Positions 37,606 to 45,389 of a DNA stretch of 64,000 nucleotides are shown here, piece after piece (position 1 is the first letter of the stretch; every line of letters begins with the position of its first letter). Below the pieces are notes generated by a model. It was given only the letters and a program-made list of their open reading frames with translations, made no database searches and was not told the origin of the DNA. A program made the position numbers and the translations under genes. The stretch comes from Shewanella khirikhana. GTDB taxonomy: Bacteria > Pseudomonadota > Gammaproteobacteria > Enterobacterales > Shewanellaceae. The DNA lies in the NCBI RefSeq assembly GCF_003957745.1, contig NZ_CP020373.1:2418001-2482000 (forward strand), written 5' to 3'.

Positions 37606-38606
37606 AGCGGCTTTTCCATACTGAAGTTCACCAAGATTTCGCCGTGACGGGGATGCTCGTTACGGCGAATTTCGTAAAATCCCTGCTTTAAAAAGAAGGG
37701 CCTGGCGAAATAGGATGCTTCGACGGTCAGCAGTTTGACCCTGCTCGCCCGCGCCTTTTGCTCAAGCGCCCGATACAGTGCGCTGCCAACACCGGCGCGG
37801 GCCAGCCCCGGAGCGGTAAACAGGCAGTCAATTTCAGCTTCGCCCGGCTGTTTTGGCAACAGATTGATAAAGCCAACCAGCCCATCGTCACTGCGGGCAA
37901 CCCACACCTGGGTCGGTGCCAGGCGCGCGCTCCACACCGCATCACTTCGAATGGCAGGCGACCAGGCCTTGCGCTCAGCCTCACTGTAAAACTCGCCCGC
38001 CCCCTGCACTGCTTGGTGAAACAGCCGCGCAATATCGGGCACATCGCTGGCCTTCATGGCATCCACATAAAAAGTGGGCTTGAACGATAACTGAAAGCCT
38101 TCAAACACCTCGGCAGACTTTTGCTGATAGCATCGCCCCTGCAACGTAAAGCCGCAGCGCTCGAATACCGCTTTGGATACCCGGGAGGCATCGGTGCTGA
38201 GGCGGGCAATCCCAAGCGCGGGCGCCGCATTGATTAATTGCCGAATAAGCTCAGTGGCAATACCCTGCCCCTGATAGTCAGGCTCAACATACAAGTGGCT
38301 GATGTAACCGCGCTCATTGAAGCGAAGCTCACAGGCAATAAAGCCCACAGGCTTGCCATCAACACTCGCCCAGCAAACATAGCTGCTGGCCAAACGGGCG
38401 CGCCAGTAGCGCCAGTCTCGCGCGCAGGCGCTCCAGGCCCGGCACTGGGCGTCGCGGTAATGGACACCGGCAAGTGCCGCCACTGCGTTGTGATACAGGG
38501 CGGCGAGCTGTTTCAGGAGATCGGGCCCAAGCGCTACCGAGCGGCGGCCCACACCCGATATTGGCAATGAAGTTACTGTGGCCGAAGCAGCGGCGAAGTC
38601 AGTCAT
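37602..38606 (-). CDS. tandem GNAT acetyltransferase
   Basis: The 334 residues contain two GNAT-like domains in a row. The first (about 25-165) has the acetyl-CoA loop motif QGQGIATELI and SHLYVEPDYQG. The second (about 180-330) has the degenerate LARAGVGSALYRALEQ and LTVEASYFARPFFLKQGF. The substrate cannot be deduced. It converges on the nucleotidase gene with a four-base overlap at their 3' ends. The start ATG 38606 is the first in the frame; a run of imperfect GGTTAT/GGAAA repeats lies just upstream (about 38628-38680). Confidence 0.8.
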   Translation of the reverse strand: MTDFAAASATVTSLPISGVGRRSVALGPDLLKQLAALYHNAVAALAGVHYRDAQCRAWSACARDWRYWRARLASSYVCWASVDGKPVGFIACELRFNERGYISHLYVEPDYQGQGIATELIRQLINAAPALGIARLSTDASRVSKAVFERCGFTLQGRCYQQKSAEVFEGFQLSFKPTFYVDAMKASDVPDIARLFHQAVQGAGEFYSEAERKAWSPAIRSDAVWSARLAPTQVWVARSDDGLVGFINLLPKQPGEAEIDCLFTAPGLARAGVGSALYRALEQKARASRVKLLTVEASYFARPFFLKQGFYEIRRNEHPRHGEILVNFSMEKPL

Positions 38607-38709
38607 AGCGATTGAATACCAAATAGTTATCGGAAATGGTTATGGGAAAAGGTTTTCGGAAAAGGTTATCATCGGAAAGCCGATTGAAGTCGGCAATGCG
38701 CCGCCAGCT

Positions 38710-38922
38710 TCAGTCATCCAGCAAAGGCCTTAACATGGCTTCCAGGCCGTTGAGCTTAACCTCATACACCAGCGCCAACTCCTCCCCTAATTGCCCTTCT
38801 GGAAATCCATTGGACTTAAACCACACCAAATAGGGCTCAGGCAATTCAAGCAAACGCCGCCCGGCATATTTTCCGAAGGGCATTTTTCGATTTATAGCAA
38901 CTTTCAACAGCTTGGGATCCAT
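38710..38922 (-). CDS. DUF3820 family protein
   Basis: A 70-residue protein with the DUF3820 signature: MPFGKYAGRRLLELPEPYLVWF near the middle, with the conserved FGKYAG and P-x-x-YL-x-W pattern. Members occur alone or inside exonuclease-like proteins and have been called putative quorum-regulated virulence factors; no activity is established. It ends with ML-RPLLDD. It is transcribed with or before the GNAT gene, 100 bases away. Confidence 0.85.
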   Translation of the reverse strand: MDPKLLKVAINRKMPFGKYAGRRLLELPEPYLVWFKSNGFPEGQLGEELALVYEVKLNGLEAMLRPLLDD

Positions 38923-39200
38923 AACTCACACCGTCCAGCACCTTTTGGGGGCCTAAGCCTACCAATGCAAGCCGAGTTGTTGCCACCACCTGATAGAACA
39001 TTTAGCTATTAACAAATAGGAATTTAATTAAGTCTGAGAATATACATACCTTAGCATTAGCTCAAAGCGACCAATCAACACCCAAAGGTCCAAGGCTTGC
39101 AACCAAAGAAATACAATTAACAGTTTGTTTGTAAAGGTTTTTACCAAATTGTTATTAGCAGCCCGGTGCTTATGCCGTTTTTTTGACTAATACACCCAAA

Positions 39201-39242
39201 GCGTCAGAGTTACGTCGCCGCGTCATTTTTAAAAAAGCGTCA
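39201..39242. repeat. three iteron-like GCGTCA boxes
   Basis: Direct repeats of GCGTCA at helical-type spacing lie upstream of a ParA/RHH operon, with a related ACGTCG between the first two. Ribbon-helix-helix partition proteins often bind arrays of short direct repeats, so this is a candidate site for the downstream partner protein. Confidence 0.35.
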
Positions 39243-39301
39243 AAAATCAGGTAATTGACCCACTAACCCTCAGGACTTAGATTGGCCTTACCGTAGAGTG
39301 T

Positions 39302-39320
39302 GCGATAGCGATTCTATCGC
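39302..39320 (+). promoter_or_regulatory. hairpin or operator upstream of parA
   Basis: GCGATAG-CGATT-CTATCGC is a perfect 7-bp inverted repeat with a 5-base loop, about 40 bases upstream of the parA start. It could be an operator or an mRNA leader stem. Confidence 0.35.
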
Positions 39321-39360
39321 GATAAGTCTAAGCCCACAGGCGAAATAAAGGGGTAAAACG

Positions 39361-40104
39361 ATGATTATTCTGGTCGGCGGCGAAAAAGGTGGCAGTGGCA
39401 AAAGTTGCCTCGCCCAAAACATCGCGGTGTTCCTCACCAAAGAATGTGGTGGCTCCGTCATCATGGTGGATTGTGACCCGCAGCGTACCACCTCAGATTG
39501 GATCCAGGCCCGTAACAACAACCCCAAGTTGCCGGCCATCAACTGTGTCCAGCTCTACGGCAAAATCCGCAATGACTTGCTGAGCCTGGAGCAACACTAC
39601 GACTATGTGATTGTGGACTGTGGTGGTCAGGACAACCTGGCACTGCGTGCGACCATGTCGGTTGCCTCTCACATCCTGATGCCCCTGCGCCCCAAGCGCC
39701 GCGACCTCAAGACCGTGAGCCACATGGACGACGTGGTCGCCACCTGTATGATGATCAACCCCAAGATGCGCGCCACCTTCGTTATCACCCAGTGCCCCAC
39801 CCTGCCAAGCCAGGGCAGCCGCATCATAGAAGCGAAAGAAGTCTGCCGCACCTACGATATCAATGTGCTGGATGCCATTACCTACTCACGCAACATCTAT
39901 GATGACAGCGAAGAGTCCGGTCTGTCGGTGATTGAAATCGAGCCAAAAGGCAAAGCGGCCGATGAAATCCGTGCCATTGCCTGTGAACTGCTGCAGGCTC
40001 GCGATGCCGCCGAAGTGCGCAATCAGTTGCAACAAGCTCAGATAGGCAAGATGAGAGGTCAATATGGGTCTGGCAGATCTCAAGAAAAACTCTACGCGGT
40101 CTAA
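39361..40104 (+). CDS. ParA-family ATPase
   Basis: A Walker-type ATPase of the ParA/MinD group, 247 residues. It has the deviant Walker A motif GGEKGGSGKSCLA (about 6-18, signature Lys at about 9), VDCDPQ (switch I region) and VIVDCGGQDN (Walker B region). ATG 39361 has AAAGGGG seven bases upstream. No N-terminal HTH is present, so it resembles the short plasmid type (ParF-like), which relies on a separate small DNA-binding partner. That partner appears to be the ribbon-helix-helix-type gene overlapping its 3' end by 41 bases. The pair is not next to the chromosomal parAB location and may derive from a plasmid or position some other cargo. Confidence 0.85.
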   Translation: MIILVGGEKGGSGKSCLAQNIAVFLTKECGGSVIMVDCDPQRTTSDWIQARNNNPKLPAINCVQLYGKIRNDLLSLEQHYDYVIVDCGGQDNLALRATMSVASHILMPLRPKRRDLKTVSHMDDVVATCMMINPKMRATFVITQCPTLPSQGSRIIEAKEVCRTYDINVLDAITYSRNIYDDSEESGLSVIEIEPKGKAADEIRAIACELLQARDAAEVRNQLQQAQIGKMRGQYGSGRSQEKLYAV

Positions 40105-40435
40105 CGCGCAGATGCAGCTGGCGATGTCCATCGATGATTTCATCGATGGCGCCAATCGCTACGCCATGGGTCTGCCACAGCAACGGGGCGCGGTGATTTC
40201 GCTGGAAGAACTGCGTCACCGCGGCGTTGCCAATCAACAGGCAGAGCCCCGCCGTACACCGCCGTTTCGCAAGGCCACCTTTACCTTAAGCGAATCGGCA
40301 ATTGCACATCTGGCTGAAATGGCGACCGATTGCGACATCGCCAAGTCCAAGCTGGTGCGATATTTAATCGAGTATCACTATCAGCTGACGCCGGAAGAGC
40401 GCCAACTGATAGAACAGCAACTGAAAATAGATTAA
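40064..40435 (+). CDS. putative ParA partner with ribbon-helix-helix-like domain
   Basis: A 123-residue protein whose C-terminal half (about 65-120) has the pattern KATFTLSESAIAHLAEMA followed by a helix ending in VRYLIEYHY. This is typical of CopG/ParG-type ribbon-helix-helix DNA-binding proteins. The N-terminal half is polar and probably flexible, as in ParG, where it contacts ParF. ATG 40064 has GAGAGG five bases upstream inside the parA coding sequence. The 41-base overlap implies coupled translation. The role as DNA-binding partner is inferred from fold and context. Confidence 0.7.
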   Translation: MGLADLKKNSTRSNAQMQLAMSIDDFIDGANRYAMGLPQQRGAVISLEELRHRGVANQQAEPRRTPPFRKATFTLSESAIAHLAEMATDCDIAKSKLVRYLIEYHYQLTPEERQLIEQQLKID

Positions 40436-40758
40436 GGAAGCGGCATACCGGCGGCCAATACAAAACCTACGGTTTACCTCTTCCTGATGCCTGAGCCGCA
40501 CAGTGTTTCACCCGAAAATAAGCACTGTGCGGTTCCCCCAAACTGCGTTAATCAATCTCCCACCCTCGTTTCTGGCAGCATGGAAAGACTTTTTTGTCCT
40601 TGAGCTGCCAGTTTTTTTATCCAGCTCTCAGCCTACGTCTGGTATTTGCTGCCTCAAGAGTACATAATTCGCTAAAAAACAGGGAAGGCAAAAGTATGAA
40701 GCTTCCCATTGTCTTACCGAACGAAACATTCGGAAGTTTCTGTAGGACCAGTTAACAG
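40436..40758 (+). other. intergenic region after the ParA pair
   Basis: About 320 bases with no gene. It holds the terminator at 40572-40618. Beyond that lies the promoter region for the solute-binding protein gene, in which I cannot pick out convincing -35/-10 boxes. Confidence 0.5.
40572..40618 (+). terminator. rho-independent terminator of the ParA operon
   Basis: A long stem, CTGGCAGC / GCTGCCAG, has an inner AAGAC/GTCCTT stem and is followed by seven T. Confidence 0.85.
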
Positions 40759-42198
40759 ATGGCACTTTTCACTAAGATTGGCGGCATGGGATTGCTGCTG
40801 AGCCTGGTGTGCAGCCCGTTATGGGCCGACTTCTCCCTGGATCAGATCCCTCCCATCAAAGATAAAACCCCCATCACTCTGGTGGCCGAAACCGGCTTCT
40901 GGACCGACTATTTGCGCGAGCAAATGTTGCCGGCATTTACCCGTCAAACCGGTGTGCAGGTGCGGGTTGTTAGCACCCCTTTGGATGATATGTTTGCGCT
41001 GCAGCAAGACTCACTGCAAACCGCCAAAGGCAGTTACGACCTGCTGACCATGGAGGCCGGCTGGGCAAAGGAGTGGGCCGCCAATGGCTACACAGTGCCA
41101 CTTGAGGAGCTGGCCAATCTGTACGATCCCGGCGGCACCCAGGCCATGAGCCACTATCTTGAGCCTTACTATCCGGCGCTGCTCAGTATCCTGTCATACC
41201 ATGGCGAAGTGCATGCGATTCCCTATAACAACTATGTGATGGGCAATCATTACCGCCGCGATCTGTTCGAGCATCCGGACGAGCAGCGCGCCTTTAGTAA
41301 ACGCTTCGGCTACCCGCTGGCGCCGCCGGGCACCCTGGCCCAGCTCAGAGACATAGCTGCCTTTTTTACCCGCAAAGCCGGAGACAGCCTGGCGGGAAAG
41401 CGCCTCGACTATCCCTTCTACGGCGTTGCGCTGATGTCCGGCGACAGACCGCATATCAATGATGAGTTCTCCGCCATGCTGTGGAGTGAAGGCGACAACT
41501 GGTTTGCACCGGTTTATGACAGCAATGGCGAAGTGCATCACTTTGATGTATCAAGAAATCTTGAAAAGAAAATCAAAGTCGCCGCCCTGTATCAGGATCT
41601 GAAAAACTTCGCGGTGCCGGCAGATGATAACTTCGCCTTCAATGAAGCCGCCGACGCCCTGGCCAATGGCCGCACTGCCATGTGGCCCTTTGCCTACAAT
41701 AACCTCTGGTACAAGTCTGCTGCGGTCGAGCAGCGGATTGAGGGCGCCGTGCTGGATGTAGCGCAGGTGCCGGGCGGCCATCCTTATGTGGGAGCCTATG
41801 CTTTCGCGGTCAGCTACGACAGCCGCAACCCCGAGGCCGCGTATTGGCTGCTGAAATACATGGGCTCGTATCAGGCCCAATATGACTACGCCATGGGTGG
41901 CGGCAACCCCTGTCGCATGGACGTGGCAACCCATACTGACTTTCAAAAGCCCGACCTTAAAGCCATCGGCGGCGCTTTTCTGGCAAGCCATCAGGCTAAC
42001 CTTGGCTGGGGGGATGGCGTACACAAGCTTGGTCATTTCACCAGCTCAGCCATGGGGCAGATTTACCCCGAACTGGCCAAAAGTTGCTTTGCCGTGAGCC
42101 GCAATCCCGCCCGAGCCGGACAGTATTTCGGTGAGCTGAATCAGACTATCCTGCGGCTGCAAAACACCTTCGGCGAAAAAGCGGCGCTGGAGCGATGA
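40759..42198 (+). CDS. periplasmic solute-binding protein (ABC family 1 type)
   Basis: A 479-residue extracellular solute-binding protein, related to sugar binders. The signal peptide is about 24 residues (GGMGLLLSLVCSPLWA). The mature part has the two-lobe pattern: ITLVAETGFWTDYL near the start, YDLLTMEAGWAKEWAANG, the central VHAIPYNNYVMGNHYRRDLF, and WPFAYNNLWYKS. No ABC permease or ATPase gene is adjacent. Instead the stop overlaps the start of a diguanylate cyclase gene (ATGA). I infer that it serves as the periplasmic ligand sensor for that cyclase rather than as a transport component. The ligand is unknown. Confidence 0.85.
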   Translation: MALFTKIGGMGLLLSLVCSPLWADFSLDQIPPIKDKTPITLVAETGFWTDYLREQMLPAFTRQTGVQVRVVSTPLDDMFALQQDSLQTAKGSYDLLTMEAGWAKEWAANGYTVPLEELANLYDPGGTQAMSHYLEPYYPALLSILSYHGEVHAIPYNNYVMGNHYRRDLFEHPDEQRAFSKRFGYPLAPPGTLAQLRDIAAFFTRKAGDSLAGKRLDYPFYGVALMSGDRPHINDEFSAMLWSEGDNWFAPVYDSNGEVHHFDVSRNLEKKIKVAALYQDLKNFAVPADDNFAFNEAADALANGRTAMWPFAYNNLWYKSAAVEQRIEGAVLDVAQVPGGHPYVGAYAFAVSYDSRNPEAAYWLLKYMGSYQAQYDYAMGGGNPCRMDVATHTDFQKPDLKAIGGAFLASHQANLGWGDGVHKLGHFTSSAMGQIYPELAKSCFAVSRNPARAGQYFGELNQTILRLQNTFGEKAALER

Positions 42199-43952
42199 TG
42201 ACGATGCGACCTCTGCAAAGCCTCAAGCGCAAGCTGACCATGGTGTTCTACCTGATTTTTTTGATGACGGTGGGCATAGGGTTTATTGCGGTGTCCCTGT
42301 CGCAGTCGCTCAAGCAACAGGTGGACGCCATGGTGGCAGGCGATCTGGAAGAAGTGCGGCTTGCCATGACCCAAATCCGTCAGGCCGAGCAGCTGCAAAC
42401 CACCATCGCCAGGCTGCAAAACGTCACCGAAGAAAGCCAGCGCCATACCCTGCTGGGTGATTTGCAGGCCCAGTGGCTGTTGCTGCAAAAAGGCACCCGC
42501 GAGCTGATTGAGCATCATCCGGATGATGCACTGCGCACCGGTCTGAATCAGGAAGCCATGGCCCAGGAAGTAATGCTCGCCAAGCTGCCACGGCTCGATG
42601 CTCTTACCAAGGAGGTGTTGCAGGCCCGGGCGCAGATGGCCAACATCACCCACAATCTGGCGGGTGTGCAATCGGGTTTCACCCGCGAGTACCGGGCAAT
42701 ACTGGATCAGCAGGACAGCAGCGCCAAGGCGGCGCTCGACCAACGGGCACTGCCACGGTTAAGCCAAGCCCTCGACATTCACCGCCAGAGCGCCGAGTTC
42801 TTGTATTTGGGCGAGCGGCTGTTCTCCACCCTGCAGCGCACCACAGAACATTTGAGCAGTAATGAAATCAATACATTACAGCGACAGGGATTGCGTCAGC
42901 TACTCGAGATGGAGTCGCTGGCGCTAACCCTGACCGATAAAGACAAGGCAGCAAACTGGCTGTCGCAACTGCGCCACGAAATGGTGGGCAGTGATAACCT
43001 GTTCGAACTCGCCCGCAACCTGCAACGCCGCTACAGTGTGGCCTATACCCATCTCGAAGAACATGCCCTGCGCGCCCGTGCCAGCGCCGACTTTTTCCAG
43101 GATGAATTCAGACGCAAAGACGCCAATATCCAAGCCGCCGGGGTGGAGTTGAAGCGCGATGCGGTGGCATTTCTGGTGCTAATTGTGGTGGCCGGCATTC
43201 TTTACTGCGGCTTTATCTGGCTGACCAACTGGCATTTCATTGCCAAGGGCATCATCAAGCCGGTTATCGCCACTCGCAACGCCATGAACGATATCGTCAA
43301 CGAGAAACTCGATACCGAACTGCCCAAGGCCGATAACCTCGAATTACAGCAAATGATGAGCTCACTCGAGACCCTGAAAAGCTACGCCGCACAGGTGAAG
43401 GCCATCTCCGAAATCGATGGTCTCACCGGTATCCACAACCGGCGCTACTTCGATTTGCAGCTGGCCACCGCCATGGCAACCCATCCCCTCGGCCACAGCA
43501 ATCTGGGGCTGCTGCTGTTCGATTTGGACTTCTTCAAGCAGTACAACGACTGCTACGGCCATCTGGCGGGGGACGCCTGCCTCAAGGACGTGGTAAAGCA
43601 GGTTCGCAAGCTGCTGCCGGGCCGGGGAGAAACCTTTGCCCGATATGGCGGTGAAGAATTTGTGCTGCTGCTGCCGGGCTCAGACTGGGGCAATCTGGTA
43701 GATATGGCCGAAAACATCCGCGCCGGGGTCGAGGCGCTGACTATCCCCCACAGCCACAGTATGCAGGGCATAGTCACCCTGAGCATTGGCGGCGCCCTGT
43801 TGCCTGCCGATGTGCACAGCAGCGCCGCCGAGCTTGTTGCCATGGGCGATAAGGCCCTGTACCGGGCCAAGAATCGTGGCAAAAACTGCTCTGAAATCCT
43901 GGTCATGGCGCCAAATGCCCTGCCGGAAGCCATGGATTCACCGGCAAGCTGA
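42195..43952 (+). CDS. membrane diguanylate cyclase with large periplasmic domain
   Basis: The 585 residues show one membrane segment near the start (about 14-35), a periplasmic helical domain of about 285 residues, a second segment (about 322-345), an HAMP-like linker (IIKPVIATRNAMNDIV), and a C-terminal GGDEF domain. The active site is GGEEF at 485-489. The inhibitory RxxD site is absent (GRGE stands in its place), so product inhibition at that site is unlikely. The gene starts inside the stop of the solute-binding protein gene. Ligand-dependent control through that protein is the simplest reading of this pair. Confidence 0.9.
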   Translation: MMTMRPLQSLKRKLTMVFYLIFLMTVGIGFIAVSLSQSLKQQVDAMVAGDLEEVRLAMTQIRQAEQLQTTIARLQNVTEESQRHTLLGDLQAQWLLLQKGTRELIEHHPDDALRTGLNQEAMAQEVMLAKLPRLDALTKEVLQARAQMANITHNLAGVQSGFTREYRAILDQQDSSAKAALDQRALPRLSQALDIHRQSAEFLYLGERLFSTLQRTTEHLSSNEINTLQRQGLRQLLEMESLALTLTDKDKAANWLSQLRHEMVGSDNLFELARNLQRRYSVAYTHLEEHALRARASADFFQDEFRRKDANIQAAGVELKRDAVAFLVLIVVAGILYCGFIWLTNWHFIAKGIIKPVIATRNAMNDIVNEKLDTELPKADNLELQQMMSSLETLKSYAAQVKAISEIDGLTGIHNRRYFDLQLATAMATHPLGHSNLGLLLFDLDFFKQYNDCYGHLAGDACLKDVVKQVRKLLPGRGETFARYGGEEFVLLLPGSDWGNLVDMAENIRAGVEALTIPHSHSMQGIVTLSIGGALLPADVHSSAAELVAMGDKALYRAKNRGKNCSEILVMAPNALPEAMDSPAS

Positions 43953-43999
43953 GTCATTATCGTCCGCCCCCTGCCCTTGATTTCCCGGCAGACTGACCC

Positions 44000-44027
44000 C
44001 ATTCCTGAAAAAAACACCACAGGAATG
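44000..44027 (+). promoter_or_regulatory. inverted repeat covering the mtfA ribosome-binding site
   Basis: CATTCCTG and CAGGAATG form a perfect 8-bp stem with a 12-base loop, ending three bases before the mtfA start codon. The right arm contains the AGGA Shine-Dalgarno sequence, so the stem would hide it. It may act as a translational switch; this is inference from the sequence. Confidence 0.45.
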
Positions 44028-44029
44028 CC

Positions 44030-44854
44030 ATGACAGCGCTGATTATTGTGACCTTACTGGGCCTTGGCGCCATCCTTTGGATAGCATCAGGCCCAAGGCG
44101 CGCCCAATATCGCCGGCAGCAACTTGCCGACACCACCTTCCCCGCGCCCTGGCGTGCCATTCTAAAGCGCCGAGTATTTGCCTACGGCAGACTGCCGGAT
44201 CATCTGCAGCAAGAGCTTCGCAGAAAGATACTGATTTTCCTGGGCGAAAAGCAGTTTATCGGCTGCAATGGCTTCGAAATCACCGACGAGGTGAGAGTCA
44301 CTGTGGCCGCCCAGGCCTGTTTGCTGCTGCTCAATCGCGACACCGACTTTTACCCGGGTCTTCGGCAAATTCTTATATATCCCAATGCCTTCTATGTGGA
44401 TCGCACCGAAAAGGATGCTGCCGGTGTGGTGTGGGAGCGCCATGCGCTGCTGTCAGGCGAGTCCTGGAGTCAGGGGCAGGTACTGCTGTCGTGGAAAGAT
44501 ATCGAAGAAGACTGCGCCCATCCGTTCGATGGTTTTAACGTGGTGATGCATGAATTTGCCCACCAGCTGGATCAGGAAGATGGCCGCGCCGATGGCGCGC
44601 CGCCACTGCCAAGCCGCGAGCGCTACCGCCGTTGGTCCGAGGTGATGCAAAAGGAATACGACGCCCTCTGCCGCGCCGCTGAATGGGGCGAGCAGAGCCT
44701 GTTCGACTACTATGGCGCCACCGAGCCTGCGGAATTTTTCGCGGTGATCACCGAAGTTTTCTTTACCAAGGCCAGGGATTTTGCCGCGCTGCACCCGGCG
44801 CTGTACCGCGAACTGGCCACATACTACCGGCTGGATCCCGCCGGATGGCAATGA
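44030..44854 (+). CDS. mtfA: MtfA-type zinc peptidase
   Basis: A zinc-dependent peptidase related to E. coli MtfA, which binds the glucose regulator Mlc and has aminopeptidase activity. Its 274 residues have an N-terminal membrane-like segment (ALIIVTLLGLGAILWIAS), the family core with FLGEKQFIGCNG, and the metal site HEFAHQLD with the downstream glutamate in AEFFAVITEVFF. E. coli MtfA lacks the N-terminal anchor, so this version is probably membrane-attached. ATG 44030 has AGGA five bases upstream, inside an inverted repeat. Confidence 0.88.
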   Translation: MTALIIVTLLGLGAILWIASGPRRAQYRRQQLADTTFPAPWRAILKRRVFAYGRLPDHLQQELRRKILIFLGEKQFIGCNGFEITDEVRVTVAAQACLLLLNRDTDFYPGLRQILIYPNAFYVDRTEKDAAGVVWERHALLSGESWSQGQVLLSWKDIEEDCAHPFDGFNVVMHEFAHQLDQEDGRADGAPPLPSRERYRRWSEVMQKEYDALCRAAEWGEQSLFDYYGATEPAEFFAVITEVFFTKARDFAALHPALYRELATYYRLDPAGWQ

Positions 44855-44892
44855 TATGGTGGCAAAAATTCGAAGCCTTAGTAGATAACATC

Positions 44893-45357
44893 ATGATAAA
44901 CAAATCGCTTCTTATCGCAGCCCTACTCCTTTCCCCCTTCGCCATGGCGACTGACGAGTCTGAGGCAGGTGCCGTGCTGGATGCCTTGCACAGCCATGCC
45001 GCCAAAGCCGACTGGCCCGCGTATTTCGCCATTTATACCGACAATGCGGTGTTTATTGGCACCGCAGTCGAAGAGCGCTGGAATATGGACGAGTTTCGCC
45101 GCTACGCCACGCCCACCAAGGGGTGGGACTATCAGCCCAAATCACGCCACTTTATCGAACACGGTGATACCCTGCTGTTCGATGAAATCCTTTACAACGA
45201 CAAGTACGGCACATCCAGAGGCACAGGCGCCATGGTGAAAACCGCTAAAGGCTGGCAGGTACTGCAATACCATTTAAGCTTCCCGGTACCCAATGAGGTG
45301 GCAAAAGAGGTTACTCAAACCATTATGGCATTTGAGAAAAGCCAGTCTGGACGCTGA
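44893..45357 (+). CDS. secreted SnoaL/NTF2-like protein
   Basis: A 154-residue protein with a signal peptide of about 19 residues (MINKSLLIAALLLSPFAMA). A compact NTF2-like fold follows: an N-terminal helix pair (AVLDALHSHAAKADWPAYFAIY), the strand TDNAVFIGT, and a C-terminal sheet with TGAMVKTAKGWQVLQYHLSFPVPN. Such domains are common in periplasmic proteins with diverse or unknown function. I chose ATG 44893; the frame is open further upstream into mtfA, but the signal peptide fixes this start. It lies 38 bases after mtfA and probably shares its transcript. Confidence 0.78.
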   Translation: MINKSLLIAALLLSPFAMATDESEAGAVLDALHSHAAKADWPAYFAIYTDNAVFIGTAVEERWNMDEFRRYATPTKGWDYQPKSRHFIEHGDTLLFDEILYNDKYGTSRGTGAMVKTAKGWQVLQYHLSFPVPNEVAKEVTQTIMAFEKSQSGR

Positions 45358-45389
45358 GTGGTCAACGAAAATTCCAACTAAAAAAAGCA

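Larger units (their letters stand above)
38923..39360. other. intergenic region upstream of parA, with repeats
   Basis: About 440 AT-rich bases without a gene. They contain three GCGTCA boxes (39201-39206, 39220-39225, 39237-39242; spacing 19 and 17 bases), a run of seven T near 39178-39184, and a GCGATAG/CTATCGC hairpin at 39302-39320, about 40 bases before parA. This is where a centromere-like site or an autoregulatory operator for the ParA/RHH pair would be expected. Confidence 0.5.

Noticed and set aside
38628..38680. Imperfect GGTTAT/GGAAA repeats upstream of the GNAT gene
   Set aside because: Units are short and irregular with no consistent period. I could not assign a structure or function.
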